Positions 18,489-28,051 of a stretch of DNA of 47,106 nucleotides are shown here, piece by piece. The DNA is taken from contig JAKIVF010000009.1 in the NCBI GenBank assembly GCA_021647145.1, positions 1-47,106 of the forward strand. Direction: 5' to 3'. The notes under the pieces were generated by a model. The model made no database searches. It was not told where the DNA came from and was given only the letters and a program-made list of their open reading frames with translations. The DNA comes from Methylococcaceae bacterium. GTDB taxonomy: Bacteria; Pseudomonadota; Gammaproteobacteria; Methylococcales; Methylomonadaceae. The position numbers and the translations under genes were made by a program. How positions within the stretch are numbered: position 1 is the stretch's first letter; each line of letters opens with the position of its first letter.

Positions 18489-19871
18489 TTAATGTCGGCT
18501 AGGGCCAAAAACCCCTGAAATGGTTAATTCATTTTTTGCCAACGGTTTAATGATTTTAACCGCATCCCAAAACATTCGTGATGCTTTCGGGATATTAGTT
18601 AGACCCTCTTTTAACAAATTTTTAACACCACATAAAACAACGGCAACAAAGTGTTTAATCAATATTTTTGGGTTTCTATTTAAACCCGCCAAAATGGATA
18701 TAGGTTCAAATGCACAGTTCCCACCCTGCTTAATATATTGAAAAACCGCATTTTTTAATAAATCATTCGACATAACACCATACAATGCATTTGCCATTAT
18801 GTTTACATTAGCATTCGCATGTTTTCTATCTTTATAATACATCTGCACTTTCTTTTGTAACAAATCATGATTATTAAAATCAGGCATGCTCATTAAATGC
18901 GAACCAAGAATTTGTACATCTGAAAAAACAGCAGTAATCCCCCCACCAGTAATAGGGTGACGCATATTTAAAGCATCTCCTAATAGAACTGCTCCAGGTT
19001 TTAATACTGGTTTTGCAGCCATATAGTGATTGGGCATCACCTTGAAGTTTTGTTCACTGACGGCATGATTGAAATAGCTTTGCATACTTTCAGGGATATA
19101 AGGTTCAACGTTATTTTTTAAATATTCTATGATAAAGGGTTTTTTAGGTGCTTTATCACCCGCAAAATCAATGAGTAATCTAACTTCATTGCTGGAAATG
19201 GGATAACAGATAAAAGGCGTTGGACCCGATAAAAAGACATGCCCAAAGTTAGAATGAGGTAAAGGGCAGTCTGTCAGAATTAAACCCACAAAAAAAGAAG
19301 TGACACTTTTTTTATTATTACTTAATTTTTTACGAAAATGAGAGAAAAAGCCATCGCTAGTAATTGTTAATTTAGCATTTATTATTTCTGCTTTCCCTGT
19401 CGTTTTATCCGTGTATTTAATGCCCGTAACAACGCCATTTTTATCTTCAATTAATCCTGTAGCTTTTCCTTCCAGTTTTGTAACTGAAGTATTTCCTAGG
19501 GCAGAAGCCCTTATTTTTTGGAGAAATCTACCATTATGCAACCCAACACCGTGAAAAAGACCTGTTTCGTTTTTGTTGTAAGGTATTGCGATTTGATCAT
19601 TTTCATGCAATAGAGCATACCCATATACATCCTGACCATCAAAACCATCCAGTAAATGCTCCAGTCCCATTTGAGTTAATGTTTCTACTGCACCTGGTTG
19701 AAGAAGCTCACCAACAATTCTGCTTTTTTCAGAGAATCCACGATCAATTAAAGCTATCTTAATACCCTTAGGTGCAAGATAAGCGGCAATAGTTGCTCCC
19801 GCCATACCAGCCCCAATAATACAGATATCAAAATTTTCGTTCATCTGTTTACTTACCACTTGTTTGAACAC
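18489..19871 (-). CDS. Squalene monooxygenase (squalene epoxidase)
   Basis: FAD enzyme that makes 2,3-oxidosqualene, the first committed step to sterols. The Rossmann motif GAGMAG is at 20-25. RIVGELLQPG (51-60) and GDALNMRHPITGGG (298-311) are the two squalene epoxidase signatures and are nearly identical to eukaryotic enzymes; TSDGFFS (171-177) matches the DG region. It has 460 residues, without the long N-terminal anchor of the animal enzyme. The start is GTG at 19871, preceded by GAGGG; a later ATG (codon 10) is possible. It lies 80 bases downstream of the oxidosqualene cyclase gene, its pathway partner. Bacterial enzymes of this type are known from Methylococcales, some myxobacteria and Gemmata. 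Confidence 0.92.
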   Translation of the reverse strand: MFKQVVSKQMNENFDICIIGAGMAGATIAAYLAPKGIKIALIDRGFSEKSRIVGELLQPGAVETLTQMGLEHLLDGFDGQDVYGYALLHENDQIAIPYNKNETGLFHGVGLHNGRFLQKIRASALGNTSVTKLEGKATGLIEDKNGVVTGIKYTDKTTGKAEIINAKLTITSDGFFSHFRKKLSNNKKSVTSFFVGLILTDCPLPHSNFGHVFLSGPTPFICYPISSNEVRLLIDFAGDKAPKKPFIIEYLKNNVEPYIPESMQSYFNHAVSEQNFKVMPNHYMAAKPVLKPGAVLLGDALNMRHPITGGGITAVFSDVQILGSHLMSMPDFNNHDLLQKKVQMYYKDRKHANANVNIMANALYGVMSNDLLKNAVFQYIKQGGNCAFEPISILAGLNRNPKILIKHFVAVVLCGVKNLLKEGLTNIPKASRMFWDAVKIIKPLAKNELTISGVFGPSRH

Positions 19872-19951
19872 AAACCCTCAAAGGTTTTAATTTAATCAAT
19901 TGCTTTTTTTTCAACTTTTATATATTTAGAATGTAGAGAAGGATGTCAATA

Positions 19952-22192
19952 CTAACATAAGAACAGCTTATAGTATCTATTCAAAGCCCATATAGGGAAA
20001 GTGTTTCTATATGCACTGTACGTTATCATACAGTTATAGTTAAAAACACCTGATATTCCTTCCTGCAACCAGTCCCCTAATTCAGTTTGTCTTTCAAGCA
20101 ATAAATGGATTCCTTGGTCAATAATCTGTTTATTTTTAAAATCAGCTGCCATCAATGATAACAGTGCCCATGCAGTATTAATGACTTGAGATTCTTTTGC
20201 CTCGGTATAAACCAAGTCTGCACAAGACTTATAAGTTTCGCCCCAGCCACCATCTAATTTTTGCTTACTAATCAAAAAGCCATTTGCTTTAGTAATGCTT
20301 TGCCCAATAATATCCGCATCATAAAGCCCTTTTTTTCTAGCTCTAGCTAATGTTTCTATAGCAAACCAAGTTGCGTAAGTAAAACAGACCCCCCAGCCAG
20401 CGTACCATGAACCATCCTCTTTCTGTTTATTGATAATAAACTTAAGTCCTTGAATAATAGCTGAATGAATTTTCTCAGTTTTATAACCTGGATACTCATC
20501 AAGTGCTTCCATTAAGGTTTGCACACAGGTTGAACTACACTCTGTCCAAGAATAATCAATCATAATGTCAGCAAAAATTTCTGACGGATTAAGTTTTTCT
20601 AACCATTTTGGAGCACGTGTTAATTCGTAGGTAGCCCAACCCCCATCTTTATTTTGGAAACCAAGAATAACATCAATCGCTTTTTTTAACCGTTCTTCAG
20701 TAACAACTGGTTTTACTATCCCCGAATGATGAATGCTTAATGTAGTACTCATTCCTTCCGCCGAACAATCTGCAATCGGCCAGCTGTGATCAACGGTTGA
20801 AAATGGCCAGCCACCTGTGGAGGGATGTCTAAAAAACTGTTCATGTGTGCTATGTTGTTTCAATATTTGCATTTTTTCAACAAACCGGTAACTTTTTTCA
20901 ATTGTTGGCTTAAATAACTGAGCTATATCACTTTCTAAAATAGCACGCGTAGTAAATGCAACATCCCATAACTGAGAGCCATTATATCCACACATTTTCA
21001 TCCCATCTTCTGCGACCCATAAATAATCATACCAACGATTAACATGGTTTTGAAATTGGTCAGAATCTTTACCATGTGCATGCCAAATACAAATTGAATT
21101 AATCGCTTGGCTAACAGGGCCAATATTGATATATTTTGTCTGCAAATCTTCAGCATGAATATAATCAAGAAGATAAGCTAAGGCTTTTTTTCTTAACCAT
21201 TTCGAATGAAATTTTTCATAGGTATTAGTAAAAATATTCATCCATTTTAAAACTGGAGATTGAATAGTATAACTATCCTTTTCACATACTTCATTTCTTT
21301 GTTTAGGCCAATTTATCTCAGTATATTCATCAATAAAAATTTCCTGACGCAAAGAGAGAATCAACTCATTTTCAGGTACTTGAATTCTATGCGCATAACA
21401 ATAAGCCATCGGTAAATAGACCATACGAGAATGGCACCAATATCGCCAAGGATGTACGGGCAACCATTTTGGAAACAACCACATTTCTGGGAATAGACTA
21501 TTAAACCCATCCCAATGGTATAAATTCATCGTGGCTAAATAAAACTTACCCCATGAAGGAATTCCTGTTGCACCACCGTGATCCATTATCCATCGTCTTG
21601 CTTGAACTAACCTTCCATCATCTTTATTTAAACCTAAGATTCTTAGTGATACATATTGCATCACCGTTCCGAACATCGTGGAATCATCTTCTATATGCAT
21701 TCCCCAACCACCATCCTGATTTTGGTGGTTAAACAAATAGATTTTCATCAACTCCTGATGTGGTTTTGGAAACGCTTCTTTCGTTATATATGAAGCAATC
21801 AGTAAACCAGGTAATAAAAACAAAGGGCCACCATAATCACCTGACCAAAAACCTTCTTCATTTTGCAGACTAGAAAAATAGTTAATTCCATTAATCAGCG
21901 CATCAACTATTTTTTGTTGTTCTGCATCCTGCAAAACCGGCCGTGAACCAGAAAATTCTTTATAATTTTGATTATAATATTGGTGTCTAAATACATTATC
22001 ACCAGAATTAGGATTATTTCGGCTATCAAAACTAAAATCTTTAGAAAATTGTTGAATATCAGCCTCTGTTAAAGATGACACATTATCTAAATGTTTTTCA
22101 GTATCATCAGAGTCTGGTTTAAACGCCCAGACTTGTCTGCCTTTTTTAATGAGTAACTGCCAACTTTCCCAACTTGGTTTAACTTCCAGCAT
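19952..22192 (-). CDS. Oxidosqualene cyclase (sterol cyclase, cycloartenol/lanosterol synthase type)
   Basis: Cyclises 2,3-oxidosqualene to a protosterol. It has 746 residues with many QW repeats (for example QNQDGGWG, QNKDGGWA, QKEDGSW, QKLDGGWG, QTELGDW). The catalytic motif is DCSAE at 475-479, the oxidosqualene form (DCTAE with Thr to Ser), not the DxDD of squalene-hopene cyclases. Product-determining positions are Y403 (GYNGSQLWD), H469 and I473 (HSWPIAD), corresponding to Y410/H477/I481 of Arabidopsis cycloartenol synthase; animal and fungal lanosterol synthases have T, Q or other, and V. H254 in WCHSRMVYLPM is also conserved. W549 (IDYSWTEC) replaces the usual Tyr. It starts 30 bases after the Hsp70 gene and is followed by squalene monooxygenase. 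The product is predicted, not proven. Confidence 0.92.
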   Translation of the reverse strand: MLEVKPSWESWQLLIKKGRQVWAFKPDSDDTEKHLDNVSSLTEADIQQFSKDFSFDSRNNPNSGDNVFRHQYYNQNYKEFSGSRPVLQDAEQQKIVDALINGINYFSSLQNEEGFWSGDYGGPLFLLPGLLIASYITKEAFPKPHQELMKIYLFNHQNQDGGWGMHIEDDSTMFGTVMQYVSLRILGLNKDDGRLVQARRWIMDHGGATGIPSWGKFYLATMNLYHWDGFNSLFPEMWLFPKWLPVHPWRYWCHSRMVYLPMAYCYAHRIQVPENELILSLRQEIFIDEYTEINWPKQRNEVCEKDSYTIQSPVLKWMNIFTNTYEKFHSKWLRKKALAYLLDYIHAEDLQTKYINIGPVSQAINSICIWHAHGKDSDQFQNHVNRWYDYLWVAEDGMKMCGYNGSQLWDVAFTTRAILESDIAQLFKPTIEKSYRFVEKMQILKQHSTHEQFFRHPSTGGWPFSTVDHSWPIADCSAEGMSTTLSIHHSGIVKPVVTEERLKKAIDVILGFQNKDGGWATYELTRAPKWLEKLNPSEIFADIMIDYSWTECSSTCVQTLMEALDEYPGYKTEKIHSAIIQGLKFIINKQKEDGSWYAGWGVCFTYATWFAIETLARARKKGLYDADIIGQSITKANGFLISKQKLDGGWGETYKSCADLVYTEAKESQVINTAWALLSLMAADFKNKQIIDQGIHLLLERQTELGDWLQEGISGVFNYNCMITYSAYRNTFPIWALNRYYKLFLC

Positions 22193-22222
22193 ATTTTTTC
22201 GTTTGTAATTATTAAGGTCGTT

Positions 22223-24976
22223 CTAAGAAATTAACTTCAACCCAGGCGGCAAAGCCTCCCCAAAAATCTGTTTTTCTTCCTGTTCATCTAACTCTTTGTA
22301 AGCCTCAACCATTTCTATCCATGAAACGGGTGATTTACTGGTCTTTAATTTTTCTACAATTTGTAAACGAATTAATTCATCCAAATCTCTCGCTCTATCT
22401 CCACTCATTCTTGTAATTAAAGTTGCTGCAAAACCAGCTTGGGGTATTTTTTTCCAATCAACTTTTAAAATTTGTTGTAACCAAACCACCACGGTATCCG
22501 CAGGGATTACATTATGATGACTACCATAAAAGGGGACTCTGGATGCAATTCGCCCTATCGCCCACCACGTCTGATTTGGTTCTCTCGATTTTTGTAGTCG
22601 CTTTAATAACCACTCACCCAATAAAATTTTGTTAGTCACTGGCAATCGTTCTAGCACACCAGCTAAGCGAACCATATCATCATAGCCACGCATTTTAACT
22701 TGCTTTGCAAGCCCTGCTTGTCTAGCTGCTGCAGGATTTAAAAACTTGGAAATATCTTTAAAAATATTTTCTTGTGCCTCTGCATTTAATCCTCCAGCAA
22801 TGCGCCGCCATAAAGTCCACCATTCAGTCCAGTTTTGTTTTTCATTCACAAACTGAATTGTTTGTGGATAATTTTTCCATAATTGCTCAACTCGCCAGTC
22901 ATCCAAAGGGTAACCAAACCCTGGACGCAAACAAAAACCAACCAAACTTAACCAGACTCTCTCATGGTTTTCTGATCGACGACGGAATTTTGAGCCTTCC
23001 AATAAAACAGAAAAAAGCTCCCTAAGCAATGGTGTATTCCATTCTGCACGTGATAACCCTAAAACCTTTTCTAAGTCTGCACGTAAACTTTTAACGGCTT
23101 TTGGATCAATTTTTTTAGATTTAGAACCGAATACCAACTGAATTTTAACGGCTGCCTGACTAAAATTTTCTGGTAATTTAGCCGTAGTTTGTGAACCACT
23201 ATGACCTTTTTTTCTAATTTGAAACTCAACATCAAAACGTTGAGAGTCATTATCAATCGAAATACACTGTATTTTTAACGTGCCCACTTCAGTTTGAGTC
23301 ACTGCCAGCTGGACATTGACTTCGCCTTTATCTTCTCCTTCAAAAGCAACTGCTAATGGAGGCAATAAATTAAATCTATCTTCATTAATATTAACTAGTT
23401 CACCTGGTTTATATTTTGTATCACCAGTCGTAGATGCTAAATGAAATTGCACTGGCTGACCAATACGCAAAGCAAACTGTTGTTCTTTTAAAACAATCTC
23501 AACGCCCTCTTCAGTTCCACGAGGCAAAACACAAATACCTTGTTTATTTTCAGCCTGTTTATTTATATCAACTAATAAGAAGTAACTTCTCGCCGCACCA
23601 CCACCAATTTTATTTTTTTTATCTCGTCGAGCAATAGCATAGCTAACAGCACCAAAAGCAACGGATAATTCAGGATATTCATTTTCTAATAACAAAGGTT
23701 GTTGCTGACTCCAAGAATCAATCAAATCAACCGTTCTTTGGGTAATGGGTTTACTTCGAAATACACCTCCATTTAGTAAAATGGCATCAGGAACATAACT
23801 TTCTTGACCTAGCGCATCCGCAGAAGCTTGACTATGTAATTTTAAAAAGGCAGCAATATGTTTACTAATCGCCGGTTCAGCGGCATAAGGCAAACCAAAC
23901 TCAACTACTCCGCTCCGCTTTTTATCAGGCAAATCTGTTAATGCTGATAAAGGGAAAAAACCATCCAAAGCAATGTTTCGAACTTCTTCTTTACTTAGTT
24001 GTGCACTTCTTGAGCCACCAATCATTTTAGAACCACCTCCCAATAAAGTGACATTAACCTGTTCTGGGGCATCTATTGAGAGCATTCTTTCTTTTGCAAC
24101 ACGACATTGTTCTAACAATTGGGACAAGTCAGCTGCTGAAAGTTTTGATTCATTTTTTATCAACCGGTTTTCAGCAAGGTGAGCCAGCGCCAAATCAATA
24201 TTATCGCCACCAAGCATCAAGTGATCACCCACACCAATACGGGTTAATTTTGGCTCTCCTTGTCCATGTGCTACTTTAATCAGAGTTAAATCGGTTGTTC
24301 CTCCTCCTACATCACAAATCAATAATAAATGAACTTTCTCCAGCTTTTGTTTAATATCTACTGAATTTCTTCGTAACCAGTCATAACAAACGGCTTGAGG
24401 CTCTTCCAATAAACGAATATTACTTAATCCGGCTATTTTTGCAGCTTCTAGAGTTAATGATCGAGCAACCTCATCAAACGAGGCGGGCACAGTAATCACC
24501 ACAATTTGATTTTCTAATGGTGCCTCAGGAAACTTATGCCCCCAAACTGTACGTACATGAATTAAATAACTGGCACTCGCATCTAATGGTGAAACTTTTT
24601 GCACATCCTCAGAGCTACTCCAAGGAAGAATATCAGCTGTATGATCAACAGCAGGATGGGAAAGCCAGCTTTTAGCACTGCTAACAAATCGACCCTGAGT
24701 TTTTGCACCTAACAAGCGAGCTGCTTCACCAATAACGGCAGTTTCACCCGTAGGAGAAAAACTAATATCAGCACCTGACAACTCTCCCTCAGCAGGATGA
24801 TACCGAACAGAAGGTAATAAGGAGCGTGAAGCAACCTCTCCTGGGGCAATAAGTTGCTCAATTTGAAAAATTTTTATTTTTGGCTTTAAAATTGATTTAT
24901 CAGCATTGGTATAAGCTACTACTGTATGCGTTGTGCCTAAATCAATGCCGACTAAATATTGTGTTTTATTGTTCAA
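22223..24976 (-). CDS. Hsp70/DnaK-family protein with C-terminal DUF3731
   Basis: A 917-residue actin-fold ATPase. Phosphate-1 motif GIDLGTTHT is at 10-18 and phosphate-2 DVGGGTTDL at 222-230; LNGGVFRS provides the adenosine loop. A beta-rich region at about 480-620 stands where the substrate domain would be, and the last 300 residues are a helical Trp-rich region like DUF3731. It is thus a DnaK-related protein, not the housekeeping DnaK: it lacks the lid and the EEVD-like tail. TTG at 24976 is forced as the start, because a stop lies two codons upstream and no Met precedes the ATP motif. The 30-base gap to the cyclase gene suggests cotranscription with the sterol genes. Confidence 0.85.
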   Translation of the reverse strand: MNNKTQYLVGIDLGTTHTVVAYTNADKSILKPKIKIFQIEQLIAPGEVASRSLLPSVRYHPAEGELSGADISFSPTGETAVIGEAARLLGAKTQGRFVSSAKSWLSHPAVDHTADILPWSSSEDVQKVSPLDASASYLIHVRTVWGHKFPEAPLENQIVVITVPASFDEVARSLTLEAAKIAGLSNIRLLEEPQAVCYDWLRRNSVDIKQKLEKVHLLLICDVGGGTTDLTLIKVAHGQGEPKLTRIGVGDHLMLGGDNIDLALAHLAENRLIKNESKLSAADLSQLLEQCRVAKERMLSIDAPEQVNVTLLGGGSKMIGGSRSAQLSKEEVRNIALDGFFPLSALTDLPDKKRSGVVEFGLPYAAEPAISKHIAAFLKLHSQASADALGQESYVPDAILLNGGVFRSKPITQRTVDLIDSWSQQQPLLLENEYPELSVAFGAVSYAIARRDKKNKIGGGAARSYFLLVDINKQAENKQGICVLPRGTEEGVEIVLKEQQFALRIGQPVQFHLASTTGDTKYKPGELVNINEDRFNLLPPLAVAFEGEDKGEVNVQLAVTQTEVGTLKIQCISIDNDSQRFDVEFQIRKKGHSGSQTTAKLPENFSQAAVKIQLVFGSKSKKIDPKAVKSLRADLEKVLGLSRAEWNTPLLRELFSVLLEGSKFRRRSENHERVWLSLVGFCLRPGFGYPLDDWRVEQLWKNYPQTIQFVNEKQNWTEWWTLWRRIAGGLNAEAQENIFKDISKFLNPAAARQAGLAKQVKMRGYDDMVRLAGVLERLPVTNKILLGEWLLKRLQKSREPNQTWWAIGRIASRVPFYGSHHNVIPADTVVVWLQQILKVDWKKIPQAGFAATLITRMSGDRARDLDELIRLQIVEKLKTSKSPVSWIEMVEAYKELDEQEEKQIFGEALPPGLKLIS

Positions 24977-25160
24977 GGTTTAATCTAAAAAGTACTTAAC
25001 AAAAGGATAGTGGTACATTCTATACTTTTTCCGATAAGTAGCGTTATCTGATTATCCTAGATAAGATCCGTTGGGCACACATTTATATAACAACCTATTG
25101 ATTTAAATGTTCTTTTAAAAATTATTTAGCCTCGTCTATTCGATTAGATCGGGAATTTTT

Positions 25161-25440
25161 CGGCGTTGGGATGAAGAAAAATATTTTGATAATTACAAAA
25201 CGGATATGGCGAACTCTAAAGCATGGGGAAAGTCGCCCATTGCTATTAATCAACTGGCCTTGCTGGCTTTGGTCACCCATTTTTAATGCGATTGTTTTTA
25301 CATGAAAAAGGATAGGAACTGGACTGGGTTTGAATGAAGATCATCAAACACAGAAAAAGCATCATGAGAAAAAAATCCGTGTACTGTATTGACAGGGAGG
25401 GAAATTATAATCGTGCATTTTTTCAAAAAACTCTCAAAAA
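25161..25440 (+). pseudogene. Transposase relic (DDE type, IS4-like)
   Basis: Three short frames in succession read like one decayed transposase. The first (25161-25286) has WDEEKYFDN...SKAWGKSPIAINQLAL, then a +1 shift gives MRLFLHEKG, then another shift gives LGLNEDHQTQKKHHEKKIR up to about 25412. It has at least two frameshifts and no ends that I can see. The family is only a best guess. The remaining parts of 24977-25709 hold a palindrome (25605-25639) and otherwise nothing recognised. Confidence 0.45.
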
Positions 25441-25604
25441 CCACTAAACAAGCTTGGCAGTTCGTAAAAAAAAATTCTTAAAAAAGTGTATCTCGTGGCT
25501 CTTTGAGAGTAAGCAGAAAAGTAATTTATGACCTATCTATAACCCTATGTCGGACACCCTTACCCACTGGGTGAGTCACTTTTTGCCCGGTAAAAACATT
25601 GGCG

Positions 25605-25639
25605 ATCCATATAATATCAGTCTTTGATATTATATGGAT
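25605..25639. repeat. Perfect 15-bp palindromic hairpin
   Basis: Two 15-base arms beginning ATCCATATAATATCA pair perfectly around the 5-base loop GTCTT. It lies about 70 bases beyond the stop of the CAP-like gene (minus strand). No T-run follows on either strand, so it may be a terminator-like stem, a transposon-end relic or a protein binding site. Confidence 0.5.
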
Positions 25640-25709
25640 GTTTTCTACTGCTGTTTTTAGGATTAAAGAACTAAACCCCCTTCCCAAAGACATTATTTTT
25701 TTTCCACAT

Positions 25710-27254
25710 CTAATTAGAGGCAGGCAAAAGCATTCTAGGATTTAAACCTTCGGCAGCTGGCAATACAGAAACCCACGCGGCATCCCAAGGATTGATAGTT
25801 GCACTACTGTCAATTGTCTGATATCCACTCCCATTGTAATGCCACAATTCATTATGCACCATAGTTACAGCATCTGAGTCGCCAAAAACACAACCCGCTG
25901 GTGCCGAACAGACACCTGAATCTGTAACAATTTTTACTTGCCCCATATTTCTGCTATCTCTAAAAGGGTATCCTATCATCTGCCACTGACTAACACCGGC
26001 ATTCGCTTGCAGCGGTATTTCAAAACACCCTTCAGGTGAAGAACAAGCTGGGGTATGCGTCACATGGACACCCGAACTGGAACCCCGCATATCAATAGTA
26101 ACGGCACTGCTGACATGCATAAACCAATAACCCACACCGGGCAACATAGGATCGGTGGGGGTTAATTCGAAATAAGCATTTGAGGTGCTATCGTAACGAT
26201 AAACAGTCCAGTCAGTACCATAAGTACCTGTCGTTACATCATCACCAATAATATCAGCCACGGTGCTACCGGTAACAGGCACAGTATTAAGCCCAATGTG
26301 CGCCCATGTGTTTACCGGAACATTCAGTGTTGGCACCTTACCTTCCGCACCTCCTACACTTAGATCGTCCAGCGTTACATTATAATGACACGATGTGGGG
26401 CTAGCCACAGGGTCAAAAATATTCATGACTACCAGTGCAGCGTAGTTAGAGGCAAATGAAGGAAATGGTTTATAGTCCGGGGAACTGCGCACATAGATCC
26501 CCAAAAAACCCTCAGCATGCGTCTCACCATTATTATCCTTGAACCCCCAACCAGCCTGACCACTCAGTGGTATATCTTGCAATAAAGCAGCTTCTCTATG
26601 CCCCCAGTTTGAACCGGAATCCGCATATATCCACCCATAAATCGCTCGCTCCAGAGGCAGGGGAATGCTTGAGCCCGTTGTTGCAAAATAAGCCAGATTT
26701 TCCGCGCGATTGATAAATTCGTGACAATCACTGCCCGCTCCTAATGCGTTTACACCTATATCAGCATTCTGGTCAATCCGCCCAAAGGGGGTATTTCCAT
26801 CCGCTGAGTGCCCCGTTGCGTCGGAATCATGCAGTACATCACCATATATTTTAGTGATATTATCTATATGTGATTCAATTCCGGCAAATCCGTATTCACG
26901 AATATTACCTCCTATATCTACCCTGTCGATTCGCTCCGCATTAAGAATCATCAATGCTTTAGCATCATCGGTCATATTATCCCAATCAATCTGTGAAGGC
27001 AGATTTAGATTACCGAGCATATTTACAGCGAGTCCTCGCTGAATTTCTTCCTGCCTGCGGGCATGATTAAACGCTTCTGCAATATCAGCAACACCATTAA
27101 AAGTCGCGTCAAAGACCCCGGCAGAAGGGTTTGAGACGCCACCCGTATCTGTCCACGGAATATCGGTATTGATATTTGGTGGCGACAAAGCCCAAGCACT
27201 GCCAGTAAAAGAAACAGAAAAAGCAAGTAGCGAAATTTTAGCTATTCTATTCAT
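25710..27254 (-). CDS. Secreted CAP-like (SCP/PR1) protein with tandem C-terminal domains
   Basis: A signal peptide (MNRIAKISLLAFSVSFTGSAWA) is followed by a region with ALMILNAERIDR at about residues 90-105 and SGSNWGHREAAL at about 220, both typical of CAP domains in bacteria (NAER helix and the W-G-H-R segment). From about residue 300 two similar units of 80-100 residues follow, each with W-x-x-I-G, ELxPT/YQTID and a GYWFM or AAWVSV strand. The longest frame starts at 27293, but AGAGGA just upstream of the ATG at 27254 and the signal peptide starting there decide the start. GC content is visibly higher than in its neighbours and it is surrounded by IS relics, so recent acquisition is likely. 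The function is unknown. Confidence 0.7.
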   Translation of the reverse strand: MNRIAKISLLAFSVSFTGSAWALSPPNINTDIPWTDTGGVSNPSAGVFDATFNGVADIAEAFNHARRQEEIQRGLAVNMLGNLNLPSQIDWDNMTDDAKALMILNAERIDRVDIGGNIREYGFAGIESHIDNITKIYGDVLHDSDATGHSADGNTPFGRIDQNADIGVNALGAGSDCHEFINRAENLAYFATTGSSIPLPLERAIYGWIYADSGSNWGHREAALLQDIPLSGQAGWGFKDNNGETHAEGFLGIYVRSSPDYKPFPSFASNYAALVVMNIFDPVASPTSCHYNVTLDDLSVGGAEGKVPTLNVPVNTWAHIGLNTVPVTGSTVADIIGDDVTTGTYGTDWTVYRYDSTSNAYFELTPTDPMLPGVGYWFMHVSSAVTIDMRGSSSGVHVTHTPACSSPEGCFEIPLQANAGVSQWQMIGYPFRDSRNMGQVKIVTDSGVCSAPAGCVFGDSDAVTMVHNELWHYNGSGYQTIDSSATINPWDAAWVSVLPAAEGLNPRMLLPASN

Positions 27255-27449
27255 GTTATTTCCTCTCATAATATTATTAACAAATAAAGCCACAACTCAG
27301 CTGAATCTTATCACAAAGACAAAGACTGTCAGGTTTCACCATGTTGTACCCTAATTTCTTAAAAGGTCAGAGACTGTCTTAAAAAGCAACTATAATTTCC
27401 CTTATATTTATTTTCCATACCTAGCTTGTTTTACCCTATGGTTGATAAT

Positions 27450-27557
27450 TTAATTCAAAGGTTTTTTCTGACTTTCAAACGCCATAAGCTTTGCATAATC
27501 TAGCCGTTGTTCTATGGTAAAACTTATTCTAGGTTTTTCTGTGTTTATTTCGGTCAT
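27450..27557 (-). pseudogene. IS3-type transposase OrfA N-terminal fragment
   Basis: A 35-codon frame reads MTEINTEKPR...FTIEQRLDYAKLMAFE, the helix-turn-helix opening of IS3-type OrfA proteins, then stops. The rest of OrfA and all of OrfB are missing. The stretch 27255-27449 contains no gene I can recognise beyond the CAP gene leader. Confidence 0.4.
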
Positions 27558-27626
27558 TTTATTCTTCTGATTTTAGCTGGATTATAAGCTACAAATCTTT
27601 CCAAGATTATTAGATCATAACATTGT

Positions 27627-27925
27627 CGCAGGCGAGCCACTATAGAACCAATCATTAGCCACTTAAAAACCGACTTTAGGCTAACTCAAAATTTTCTTAA
27701 AGGCGTTACAGGCGACAGCATCAACCTGTTGATGCTGCCAGTACCTAGAATATGGCAAAATGGATGAGGCAAGCCATTTTGTTTCTTTTTGCGCACGTTT
27801 TTTCACTAAGCCTAATCCTCACGAACGCAAGAAAGAGAAATATTTTGCTTCTGAGACGGTCAGGAAAATTTTTGGGGAATTTTGCAGTTTCTGAAAGCCA
27901 GTTCCAGGGGTTTTTTCAGGGTTGA
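27627..27925 (+). pseudogene. IS5-like transposase C-terminal relic
   Basis: The frame from 27627 reads RRRATIEPIISHLKTDFRL then LKGVTGDSINLLML, the conserved C-terminal block of IS5-group DDE transposases (RRRxxIEPxIGHLK...LKGxxGDxxN). It breaks at a stop at 27765. A second frame from 27752 (MAKWMRQAILFLF...) continues the usual Trp-rich tail, implying one frameshift. The N-terminal two thirds are absent. 27926-28051 shows nothing recognised. Confidence 0.55.
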
Positions 27926-28051
27926 CTAAGTATTAAGACCTACATCACAGTATTGAGTTGGGGTATTCATTTAGAATAGGCATTAAGTTGCATCTATTGT
28001 TATATATTACAAGGCTTTAGCAGTTCGTATATTTAGTGCTAGGTAAATTTA

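Noticed and set aside
19952..22192. Squalene-hopene cyclase
   Set aside because: QW repeats fit both families, but the catalytic motif is DCSAE (oxidosqualene type), not DxDD, and the gene is paired with squalene monooxygenase.
22423..24279. Several short plus-strand frames over the Hsp70 gene
   Set aside because: Antisense or off-frame shadows of a continuous 917-codon gene with intact ATPase motifs.
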